Origin: WVYX01 sp039592335
GTDB taxonomy: Bacteria; Gemmatimonadota; Gemmatimonadetes; Gemmatimonadales; GWC2-71-9
NCBI GenBank assembly: GCA_039592335.1
Contig: JBDHBX010000017.1
Location: forward strand, 1-64,000
Direction of reading: 5' to 3'
DNA: 64,000 bases
Part shown: positions 25,095-32,628 of the stretch, piece by piece
Layout: each line of letters begins with the position of its first letter
How positions within the stretch are numbered: the stretch's first letter is position 1
Notes under the pieces: model-generated
Told to the model about the DNA's origin: nothing
Database searches by the model: none
What the model saw: only the letters and a program-made list of their open reading frames with translations
Translations under genes and position numbers: made by a program

Positions 25095-26084
25095 CTAGAC
25101 CGCGACCGTCTCCACCCCGATCTCCCGCACGTCGAGCGGGATCCCCTTCCGCTCGTCGCGCACTAGGGTCATCGTCTCCGTCTGACACTGCCCCACGCAC
25201 ACGCCGCACCCCATGCACTTCTCCCAATCCACGACCGAGGTGCCGTTCACGTGCACCGCGTCGAACGGACATGCCTCCTCGCAGTCGCCGCACGCGATGC
25301 AGCCCAGCTCGTCGACCTGGGCCACGTATCCCGAGGACGCAACCATCGGCACGCCGCGCTGCACCATCGCCTCGATTCCACCGCAGCAGCAGGAGCAGCA
25401 GTTGCAGATGGCGTAGAACCGGTTCTTCATCGCGTCCTTGAAGTACGCGGTGTGTACGTGTCCCCGCTCGTGCTCCGCCTGCAACAGCTCCAGCGCCTCG
25501 TCCTGCGACACCCGCCTGGACTTGTGGGGATGGTGCTCGACCACGAACGATCCGTCCCCGATGATCATGCACACGTCAGCAGGCTGGCACGGCGCCTCCC
25601 GCGCCGCCCGGCAGGGGCAGTCGAGCAGCGTGACGCTGGGCGGTCCCTTGAGCACGATGTCCCGCGCCGTGGGGTAGGGGACGATCTGTTCCAGGTCGGT
25701 GCGGGGAATGTCGTGGTCCAGCGTGATGATGGCCTTGGCCAGTTCGGTGGGCAGCACCTTCCCGTGGTAGCGATCCGCCCACCAGCGCTTCATCCTGGGC
25801 GACATACGTGGGAGTAGCGTGTTGACGCAGAAGCTGATGTACTGGTAGGGCCAGCGGCCGTACACGTAACCGTGCAGTGAGTCGAGGATGCCTCCGTGTG
25901 GCGCGCCCGTGCCCCCGCGTCGTGTGCCGGTGCCGCCACCTACACCCGCCCTCTTCTTGTGCTTGAGCATGCCCGCGCGGGTGGACGGCAACATCAGGTG
26001 ACCGCGTTCGCCGATGAGCCACAGGGTGGCGAGCGCCACGAGCAGCAAGGCCGGAATGGCCAGGAGAATGAGCAGCCACGTCAT
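25095..26084 (-). CDS. membrane-anchored cysteine-rich ferredoxin-like 4Fe-4S protein
   Basis: 329 residues from ATG 26084 (AAGGAG 7-8 bases upstream; a longer frame to 26279 is not used). An N-terminal TM (MTWLLILLAIPALLLVALAT) anchors it. Three cysteine zones follow: LLDCPCRAAREAPCQPADVC (about 179-198), ICNCCSCCCGG (about 232-242) and a C-terminal bacterial ferredoxin domain with two CxxCxxCxxxC motifs (CIACGDCEEAC, CMGCGVCVGQC). It could hold two cubane clusters plus one or more clusters of unknown type, so it is an electron carrier or a redox module of a membrane enzyme. No catalytic partner is adjacent. Similar proteins occur in anaerobes, which makes its presence here notable. Confidence 0.85.
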   Translation of the reverse strand: MTWLLILLAIPALLLVALATLWLIGERGHLMLPSTRAGMLKHKKRAGVGGGTGTRRGGTGAPHGGILDSLHGYVYGRWPYQYISFCVNTLLPRMSPRMKRWWADRYHGKVLPTELAKAIITLDHDIPRTDLEQIVPYPTARDIVLKGPPSVTLLDCPCRAAREAPCQPADVCMIIGDGSFVVEHHPHKSRRVSQDEALELLQAEHERGHVHTAYFKDAMKNRFYAICNCCSCCCGGIEAMVQRGVPMVASSGYVAQVDELGCIACGDCEEACPFDAVHVNGTSVVDWEKCMGCGVCVGQCQTETMTLVRDERKGIPLDVREIGVETVAV

Positions 26085-26293
26085 CGTCGGCTCCTTCACG
26101 TTGCGGACCCCGTACCGGGTGCCCCCCTTGGGCTGCTGCCTCCAAACTGCAATGGGGGCGGAATCGGCGACAGGGTAGGTCTCGGGCGAGCCGCCACAAA
26201 TCGCAGAGGCACCACGCGTCGGCCACGTCTGCCGGGGCCGTCTGAAACCTCCAGACCCCGATGTTTCGTAGTGAGACATAAAGGAGACGGCAA

Positions 26294-26575
26294 ATGGAGT
26301 TCGCAGACCTCATCTGGCTGGGCGTGACTGGAGTGGGCAGCGTCTGGGGATACATCCAGTCCCGGCGGTTCATGCGCAACAAACTGCGGTTCGTGGATAA
26401 GGCCCAGAAGCCTGTGGCGCCCGTAGTGGCCGGCGCGGCGGCCGCCCTGTTGGCGGCGCCACTGGTGTGGGTCCTGCCGTTCATCGGGGGCTGGACCGCC
26501 GCGCTGTTCGGCGTGGGGATCGGGGCCGGCGTGCGTCAAGGCCAGAAGGACGTCAAACGTCTACCAGGTATGTAG
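26294..26575 (+). CDS. small membrane protein
   Basis: 93 residues, ATG 26294 with AAGGAG 8 bases upstream. Two hydrophobic segments (about 7-20 and 43-78, the latter perhaps two helices: PVVAGAAAALLAAPLVWVLP and GGWTAALFGVGIGAGVRQG) flank a basic linker (QSRRFMRNKLRFVDK). No known family. It is transcribed divergently from the Fe-S protein. Confidence 0.72.
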   Translation: MEFADLIWLGVTGVGSVWGYIQSRRFMRNKLRFVDKAQKPVAPVVAGAAAALLAAPLVWVLPFIGGWTAALFGVGIGAGVRQGQKDVKRLPGM

Positions 26576-26631
26576 TTAGGCGGTGTTGACCTTGCGGTGG
26601 CGTCCGCGGCTCGTAGGTTCAGCGCCACGCC

Positions 26632-26904
26632 ATGAACGACGAGCCGTTCGGATTCGACCAGGCATCATCGCGCCCCCCCAACGTGGATCGCCGCCGGGGG
26701 GCGGAGCGTCGGCGCGCGGGCGGACGCCGCTTGGGGGCCGAGCGTCGCACGGGTGAGCGCCGCGTGAGGGTGCACGCCGAACACGGCGGTCCCGAGAGGC
26801 GCAGCGGGCGGGACCGGCGCATGGCCCAGCGCCGCAAGCGCCAGGAGCGGCGCTCCCTCGAAGAGCGACGCGACTCCGCCTGGCACATCCTGGAGCACGG
26901 CTAG
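26632..26904 (+). CDS. arginine-rich repeat microprotein
   Basis: 90 residues with about one third Arg, built from recurring ERR/RRxGxxRR units: DRRRGAERRRAGGRR, GAERRTGERRVR, PERRSGRDRRMAQRR, QERRSLEERR. No TM or signal. RR-x-G-RDRR strings are common in proteins that join PilZ or response-regulator domains and in nucleic-acid-binding tails, so RNA/DNA binding or a role as an intrinsically disordered linker is possible. The complementary strand is also open (26619-26888), but there the composition is less consistent and the start is worse. It could in principle be non-coding. Confidence 0.55.
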   Translation: MNDEPFGFDQASSRPPNVDRRRGAERRRAGGRRLGAERRTGERRVRVHAEHGGPERRSGRDRRMAQRRKRQERRSLEERRDSAWHILEHG

Positions 26905-26967
26905 CCCTCGATCGCGGTGGCGCGTACAGCGTGATCCCGTATTCCACTTACATGACTGCCGGATCCA

Positions 26968-27516
26968 CTACCGCAGTTCGCGGCCCTTTAGCGTGCGCGT
27001 GGCTCGGGCGAGGACGTCCTCGCGCGGCACGTAGCCGATGAAGCGGCTGTCTGGCCAGCCCAGCATGTCCCGTGTGTCGCTCAGGAGGATGACGGAGTCC
27101 GGGGGCACGATCCACGGCCCCCAGGTGAACAGCTCGTAGGTGACGGCGAGCTCCGTGTAGTGTACCTCCGGCGTGAGCACCTGGTGGGGCCAGGGTTGCG
27201 CCGTGCCGTTGACGAAGACGACGCCCTCCTCCATGCGCACCGTGTCCCCCGGTAGGCCGGCGAGCCGTCGTAGCACGTGGAACTCGGTTCCCTCGTCCAC
27301 GAACAGGAAGATCACGAGGTCGCCGCGGTGCAGCGTACCCGGGGGGCTCCAGGCGAGGAAGTACTGTTGTGCCACGATGGTGGGCTCCATCGAGGGCCCC
27401 GTCATGTAGTAGACCGAGGGCCAGCGAGTGCCGAGGCGCGTGCTCCAGGCCGCGACCACGGCCAGGGTGGTGACGACCGCCCACAACGAAAGCCGCAGGA
27501 CGCTGCGTGTGGTCAT
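26968..27516 (-). CDS. lepB: signal peptidase I (S26) with Arg at the general-base position
   Basis: 182 residues, one N-terminal TM (about 10-24), ATG 27516. It cleaves Sec signal peptides on the outer face of the inner membrane in its usual form. Box B TGPSMEPT contains the nucleophile Ser42; box E is recognisable as SDTRDMLGWPDSRFIG. Box D, normally xKRxxGLPGD, reads VLRRLAGLPGD: the general-base Lys is replaced by Arg83 (codon CGA). Length is normal for a short LepB. It lies 3 bases after the stop of the TIGR01777 gene, so they are an operon. Either a modified mechanism or a loss of activity is possible; another LepB presumably exists elsewhere. Confidence 0.87.
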   Translation of the reverse strand: MTTRSVLRLSLWAVVTTLAVVAAWSTRLGTRWPSVYYMTGPSMEPTIVAQQYFLAWSPPGTLHRGDLVIFLFVDEGTEFHVLRRLAGLPGDTVRMEEGVVFVNGTAQPWPHQVLTPEVHYTELAVTYELFTWGPWIVPPDSVILLSDTRDMLGWPDSRFIGYVPREDVLARATRTLKGRELR

Positions 27517-27519
27517 CGT

Positions 27520-28425
27520 CTACCCGAAGAAATCCGCCAGCGCACCGTCCAGCTCGGGAAAGCGGAAGGCGTAGCCGGCGTCGAGGGCGCGTCGCGGCAC
27601 GACCCGCTGCGACGCAAGGAGCGCATCCGCCATCTCGCCCATGGCGAGACGCAACGCAAAGGCCGGCTGTCGCATCAGGGCCGGTCGGTTGAGTGCCCGG
27701 CCGAGGGCCTTTGCGAAGGAGTTCACCGTAACTGGGTTCGGTGCGGTGAGGTTGAGGGGGCCGGCCACGTCGGAGTCGATCGCGAACAGAATGAGGTCGA
27801 TCTCGTCGGCGACGTGGATCCACGACCACCACTGGGTGCCGTCGCCCCAGGGCCCGCCCAGGCCGAGCTTGAACAGGGGAACGAGGGGCGCCAGCGCGCC
27901 GCCCGACCGATCGAGCACGAGCCCCGTGCGCACACAGACCACGCGCGTCGCGTCTTCGGCTGCGACGGCCGCGTCCTCCCACGCGACCGAGAGGTCGGCC
28001 AGGAAGTCGTCGCCCCGGGTCGCCGACTCGTCGAGCGTCTCCTCGCCGCGGTCACCGTAGTACCCGATGGCCGACGCGCTCACGAACGTCCGGGGCTTCG
28101 GGTCGGCTGCACGAACGGCGGCGGCGACCTGCCGCGTGGTCTCCACCCGGCTGTCGCGCAGCAGGCGCTTACGCGCGGCGGTCCAGCGATGTGGCGGATC
28201 CACGATGCGTTGGCCCGCCAGGTTCACCACGACGTCACATCCCGATACCGCGTGCTGCCACTCGCCGGCCGCCATGGGGTTGCCACGGACGATTTCGGCC
28301 TGCTGGTGGCCCCACGGATCGCGTCCCGAGCGCGACACGACCACGCACTCGTCGCCCCGATCGAGCAGCGCCCGTACCAGTCGCGATCCGATCAGTCCCG
28401 TGCCGCCCGTGACGAAAACGCGCAT
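27520..28425 (-). CDS. TIGR01777-family NAD(P)-binding epimerase-like protein
   Basis: 301 residues, an extended short-chain dehydrogenase/reductase fold. Dinucleotide motif VTGGTGLIGSRLVRALLDRG (about 5-24), the family-typical VNLAGQRI, SASAIGYYG (active-site region with the Tyr as YYG rather than YxxxK), VCVRTGLVLDRSGGAL, and a C-terminal DUF1731-like segment (FAKALGRALNRP, RRALDAGYAFRFPEL). The family (bacterial YfcH, plant SULA) probably acts in cell division or sugar-nucleotide chemistry, but its substrate is unknown. It overlaps transcriptionally with lepB and is divergent from the KamA-like gene. Confidence 0.92.
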   Translation of the reverse strand: MRVFVTGGTGLIGSRLVRALLDRGDECVVVSRSGRDPWGHQQAEIVRGNPMAAGEWQHAVSGCDVVVNLAGQRIVDPPHRWTAARKRLLRDSRVETTRQVAAAVRAADPKPRTFVSASAIGYYGDRGEETLDESATRGDDFLADLSVAWEDAAVAAEDATRVVCVRTGLVLDRSGGALAPLVPLFKLGLGGPWGDGTQWWSWIHVADEIDLILFAIDSDVAGPLNLTAPNPVTVNSFAKALGRALNRPALMRQPAFALRLAMGEMADALLASQRVVPRRALDAGYAFRFPELDGALADFFG

Positions 28426-28601
28426 GCCTAACGCCTTGTGTCGGTTTGTCTTACAACACTATCACGGAATCCACGGTTGGCAAACGTCCGTACCGCCAAA
28501 TATGTTGAAGTATCTGTCACCCCACAGTAACAGCAACGCGAGGGCTGGCTACCGCAGAAGGACGAAGACACACCTCACCCCGAGCTCCTATAGGAGGGGA
28601 C

Positions 28602-29735
28602 ATGAAGGTTCGCTACATCACCCACCTATCGAAGCTCGACGGCCTCACTGACGAAGAGCGGCGTCGGCTCGCGCCGGTAGCCGACCGCTACGTCTTCCGG
28701 CTCAACGATTACTACCAGGATCTCATCAACTGGGACGATCCCAACGACCCGTTGCGGCGTCTGGTCGTGCCGCTGGAAGGGGAGTTGAGCGACTGGGGCG
28801 AGCTCGACGCCAGCAAGGAAGCGCATTACACTCCGGTCCGCGGCTGCCAGCACAAGTACACGGACACGGCGCTGCTCCTGGTGAACGAGGTCTGTGGCGC
28901 GTACTGCCGCTACTGCTTCCGCAAGCGGCTGTTCATGAACGACAACGACGACGCCACGCTATCGTACAAGCCGGGCCTCAAGTACATCGCCGAGCACGAG
29001 GAGATCACCAACGTGCTCCTTACCGGTGGCGACCCCCTGATCATGTCCACACGGCGGCTCGAGCCCATCATTAGCGACGTGGCCGCCGTGCCGCACGTGC
29101 GCATCATTCGGATTGGCTCCAAGATGGCCGCATTCAACCCCTATCGAATCCTGGACGATCCGGACCTGCTGCGGTTGATCGGCGAGCACTGCGACGACAA
29201 GACACAGATCTACATCATGAATCACTTCGATCACCCCCGCGAGCTCACGAAGGAGGCGCGGGAGGCGATCCGGCGGCTGCGCGAGGCCGGGGCGCAGACC
29301 GTGAACCAGTGTCCCGTGGTGCGCGGCGTGAACGACAATTCCAGGACCTTTGCCTCGCTGTTCCGCGAGCTGTCGTTCATGGGCTGTCCCCAGTACTACG
29401 TGTTCCAGGGTCGGCCGACCGCGGGCAACGAGCCCTACGAAGTGCCGATCGTCGAGGGGCTCAACATCTTCCTCGAGGCGAATCGACACGTGTCGGGTCT
29501 GGCAAAGCGAGCGCGTTTCGCCATGTCGCACCGCACCGGAAAGATCGAGATCCTCGGCGTCGACGACCGGCACCTCTTCCTGCGGTATCACCGGGCTCAT
29601 CGGAAGGAAGACTACGGGCAGATGGTCGTGGCCAAGCGGGACGATCGCGCCTACTGGCTGGATCAGCTCACGGTGATCCACGGTCCGCAGTCCGCCATCG
29701 AGTCGGCGGCGCACTACGCGCCCTACGACTGGTAG
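28602..29735 (+). CDS. KamA-like radical SAM aminomutase-family protein
   Basis: 377 residues with a strong ribosome site (TAGGAGGGG ending 3 bases before ATG). The radical SAM cluster ligands are Cys98-x3-Cys102-x2-Cys105 in NEVCGAYCRYCFRKR, followed by LLTGGDPLIM. The Lys that binds PLP in lysine 2,3-aminomutase appears to be kept in HRTGKIEILG (Lys314), though the usual glycine run before it is missing. The lysine-binding Asp region of true LAM is replaced by FQGRPTAGNEPYEVPIVEG. So the enzyme probably rearranges or modifies a different amino acid or peptide. It is not next to efp or a lysine fermentation cluster. Confidence 0.88.
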   Translation: MKVRYITHLSKLDGLTDEERRRLAPVADRYVFRLNDYYQDLINWDDPNDPLRRLVVPLEGELSDWGELDASKEAHYTPVRGCQHKYTDTALLLVNEVCGAYCRYCFRKRLFMNDNDDATLSYKPGLKYIAEHEEITNVLLTGGDPLIMSTRRLEPIISDVAAVPHVRIIRIGSKMAAFNPYRILDDPDLLRLIGEHCDDKTQIYIMNHFDHPRELTKEAREAIRRLREAGAQTVNQCPVVRGVNDNSRTFASLFRELSFMGCPQYYVFQGRPTAGNEPYEVPIVEGLNIFLEANRHVSGLAKRARFAMSHRTGKIEILGVDDRHLFLRYHRAHRKEDYGQMVVAKRDDRAYWLDQLTVIHGPQSAIESAAHYAPYDW

Positions 29736-29761
29736 ACTAGGCGACGAGCGCTGCAGAGATG

Positions 29762-29787
29762 GGCCGCGGCTCCGAGGAGCCGCGGCC
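29762..29787. terminator. bidirectional terminator hairpin
   Basis: GGCCGCGGCTCC (29762-29773) pairs perfectly with GGAGCCGCGGCC (29776-29787). It lies between the convergent KamA-like and acyl-CoA synthetase genes. T tails are poor on both sides. Confidence 0.65.
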
Positions 29788-29802
29788 TCTGTGTCTGTGG
29801 GG

Positions 29803-31995
29803 CTAGCCCTCCGGAGTGGCGGTGACCTGCAGCCGTGCGTCGATGGCCACCGTTCCCTGCTCCAGGGCGATGAGCGGGTTGACGTCCATCTCGGTGATGC
29901 GTGGGTGCCGCTCGGCGAGCTGGTTGATACGCAGGATCGTCTCGGCCTGGGCCGCGAGGTCGCGAGGTGCCTGACCCCGAACGCCCTCCAACAACGGGAA
30001 CATCTTTACCTTGTGGATCATCTCCTCGGCGTCGGTATCGTGCAGCGGGCTGAGCCGCATCACGACATCCCGTAGCGCCTCCACGAAGATGCCTCCCATG
30101 CCGAACATGACGAGCGCGCCCACGCGCGGGATACGGGTGAGTCCCACGATGGTCTCGATACCCTTGTCGGCCATCTGCTGAATCAGGATGCCGTCGATGT
30201 GGGGCTCGGCCGGCTTTCTCGGTGCGGCCCGCTTGGCGCTCTTCTTGGTGCGCTTCGCCGGTGCCTTGCTCGGCATCGTCACCCGCTTCAGCATTTCCCG
30301 GACCGCCCGCTCCACCTCGGCCTTGCTCTCCAGTCGCAAGGCCACCCCGCCCACGTCGGTTTTGTGCGTGATGTTGGGGCTCACGATCTTGAGAGCCACG
30401 GGCAGGCCCACGTCGCCCGCGGCCTCGGCAGCAGCTGCCGCGAGGCTCCGGGGTCCGTCACTGGACACGAACCGCCACGGCACGACCGGAATGCCGTACG
30501 CCTCGAGCACCCGCATGGCGTCGGGCTCGCTGAGCTTCTCGTGCCCGGCGTGGAGTGTGGCGTCGATGATCGCCTCGACCGCCTTGTCGTCGGTCTTGAA
30601 GGAGACCGTCTTGCCCTCGCGCCGGGCCGCGATCTGGCGGTAGCGCCACATGTCACCCAGCGCGCGCGCGGCCGACTCGGGGAAGATGTATGCGGGAATG
30701 CTGGCGTCGTGCAGTTGGGCAAGGCCAGCAGGCAGGCCCTGTCGGCCCATGAGCACGGCAAGCAACGGCTTTTCCGGATGCTGCTCGTTCACCCGCACGA
30801 TGGCGGTGGCCACGTCCCGTGTGTGGGTTCCGAGCGGCGGCACGAACGCGGCGATCGCGGCATCCACGTTGGGGTCGTCGAACACGCTGCGAAGCGCGAA
30901 CTCGTAGTGCTGCGCCGTGGCGCTCGCAATCAGGTCCACTGGGTTCTTGACGCTGGCCTCCTCGGGGAGCTTCCCGCGCAGGCGCTCCTCGGTCTCCGAG
31001 GAGAGACGAACCACGTTCAGTCCGTGTGCCTCGCATGCGTCGGCCGCCATGATCCCCGGCCCACCGGCGTTGGTCACGATGGCCACACGGTTGCCCGCGG
31101 GGAGTGGCTGGTTGGCGAAGGCCATCGCCAGGTCGAACAGGTCTTCCACCTTCTCGGCGCGAATGGCTCCCGCCTGCGCGATCAGCGCGTCGGTCGCCAG
31201 CTCGGTTCCGGCGAGTGCCCCGGTGTGTGACGCCGCAGCCCGCGCGCCCGCCCCCGTCCGTCCCGATTTCACGATGCAGATGGGTCCCTTCGTCCTCGTG
31301 AACCGCCGCCCCATCTCCACGAAGCGCGCGGGGTTCCCGAAGCTCTCGAGGTACATGAGCACGACCTGTGTATCGGGATCGTCACACCAGAATTCGATCA
31401 GGTCGTTGCCGCTCACGTCGGCCTTATTGCCGCTGGAGACGAACATCGAGATCCCAATGTTCAGGCTCTGGGCGTAATCCAGGATGCTCGCCCCCATGGC
31501 GCCCGACTGGCTCACGAATCCCACCGAGCCCGTCGGCGGACGCGCGGGCGCGAAGGTGGCATTCATGGCAATCGCCGGCGTGTTGTTGATCACGCCCAGG
31601 CAGTTGGGGCCGACCATCCGAACCCCGGCCGAACGCACAAGCGCGGTGAGCTCCCGCTCCCGCTCCACGCCCTCCCCGCCGATCTCCTTGAAGCCGGCGG
31701 AAATGACCACGAGTCCCTTGACGCCCACGTCGATGCACTGCTGCGCCACATCGAGGACGTGCGCCTTGGGCACCACGATCACGGCGAGGTCGACCGGTCC
31801 GGGCACCTCGGTGATGGAGGGGTACGCCGGGATCGAGTGGATGGCGGTGGCCTTCGGATTGACCGGATAGACCGGTCCGTGAAAGCCGTTCTGGAGCAGG
31901 TTGTCGAGAATCTGCCAGCCGATCGTGTTGGACTGGCGCGACGCTCCGATCACCGCGATGGAGTTGGGTCTGAGAATGGGGTTGAGGGTCGACAT
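29803..31995 (-). CDS. ADP-forming acetyl/acyl-CoA synthetase, alpha-beta fusion
   Basis: 730 residues from ATG 31995. It converts acetyl- or acyl-CoA, ADP and Pi into acid, CoA and ATP (or the reverse) in the cytosol. CoA-binding Rossmann domain (1-130, SIAVIGASRQSNTIGWQIL), two ligase-CoA domains (GPNCLGVIN, VGFVSQSGAMGASILDYAQS, and the phospho-His loop SHTGALAG), then an ATP-grasp domain (about 500-730, PVVPWRFVSS, VALKIVSPNITHKTDVGGVA, MFGMGGIFVEALRD, EMDVNPLIAL). An approximately 30-residue Lys/Arg/Ala/Pro-rich insert (about 568-598) interrupts the ATP-grasp domain. The ATG is preceded at 5-12 bases by TACATTTG, a possible promoter element, so the leader may be very short. Confidence 0.93.
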   Translation of the reverse strand: MSTLNPILRPNSIAVIGASRQSNTIGWQILDNLLQNGFHGPVYPVNPKATAIHSIPAYPSITEVPGPVDLAVIVVPKAHVLDVAQQCIDVGVKGLVVISAGFKEIGGEGVERERELTALVRSAGVRMVGPNCLGVINNTPAIAMNATFAPARPPTGSVGFVSQSGAMGASILDYAQSLNIGISMFVSSGNKADVSGNDLIEFWCDDPDTQVVLMYLESFGNPARFVEMGRRFTRTKGPICIVKSGRTGAGARAAASHTGALAGTELATDALIAQAGAIRAEKVEDLFDLAMAFANQPLPAGNRVAIVTNAGGPGIMAADACEAHGLNVVRLSSETEERLRGKLPEEASVKNPVDLIASATAQHYEFALRSVFDDPNVDAAIAAFVPPLGTHTRDVATAIVRVNEQHPEKPLLAVLMGRQGLPAGLAQLHDASIPAYIFPESAARALGDMWRYRQIAARREGKTVSFKTDDKAVEAIIDATLHAGHEKLSEPDAMRVLEAYGIPVVPWRFVSSDGPRSLAAAAAEAAGDVGLPVALKIVSPNITHKTDVGGVALRLESKAEVERAVREMLKRVTMPSKAPAKRTKKSAKRAAPRKPAEPHIDGILIQQMADKGIETIVGLTRIPRVGALVMFGMGGIFVEALRDVVMRLSPLHDTDAEEMIHKVKMFPLLEGVRGQAPRDLAAQAETILRINQLAERHPRITEMDVNPLIALEQGTVAIDARLQVTATPEG

Positions 31996-32109
31996 GGCTA
32001 CAAATGTAGCATTGGGTCCTGAGAAAACGGGGAGGGGCGGGAGGTGCAAGATGGGCTGCCCACCCCCTCCCTCTAGACAATCCCCCCGGTTCGTCAGACA
32101 ATTGAGTGG

Positions 32110-32628
32110 ATGTTCACACTCCTCAAGCTCTTTCAGTCGTTCGTGCGCGCCCTGCACTCCGACGGCACGCCACGACAGGTGGCTGCCGGTGTGGCTCTCG
32201 GCGCGGCCCTCGGCCTGACGCCGCTCATGAGCCTGCACAACCTGCTGATCGTCGCGGCGATCTTCCTGCTGCGGGTCTCGGTGCCGGGTGCCATCCTGGG
32301 ATGGCTCGTCATGCTGCCCGTGGGCTTCCTGCTCGACCCGCTGTTCGATGCCGTGGGGAGCGCGCTGCTGATCGACACGGGCGGGCTGCAACCGGTGTGG
32401 ACGGCGATCTACAACACGCCGGTGCTCTCGCTGAGCAAGGTGAACAACACGGTCGTGCTGGGCAGTGTGGTGGGTTGGGTGGCGTTGGCGTTGCCGATTT
32501 ACCTCCTCGCGCGCGCGGGGGTGCGCGCCTACCGCGCGACGTTGGGCCCACGCATTGAGCGTTCGAGGGTGGTCCGGGCCGTGCGTGCCACCAAGCTCTA
32601 CAACTTCTACCGTCTGTTCCAACCCTGA
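32110..32628 (+). CDS. TIGR03546 (DUF2062-type) membrane protein
   Basis: 172 residues. LHSDGTPRQVAAGVALGAAL then GLTPLMSLHNLLIVAAIFLL place it in the TIGR03546/DUF2062 group; four hydrophobic segments (about 28-47, 50-75, 115-137 and a short one in between). Its function is unknown. As I recall, the family is nearly always encoded beside TIGR03545, as here; the stop of this gene overlaps the next start by one base (TGATG), meaning translational coupling. Confidence 0.85.
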   Translation: MFTLLKLFQSFVRALHSDGTPRQVAAGVALGAALGLTPLMSLHNLLIVAAIFLLRVSVPGAILGWLVMLPVGFLLDPLFDAVGSALLIDTGGLQPVWTAIYNTPVLSLSKVNNTVVLGSVVGWVALALPIYLLARAGVRAYRATLGPRIERSRVVRAVRATKLYNFYRLFQP

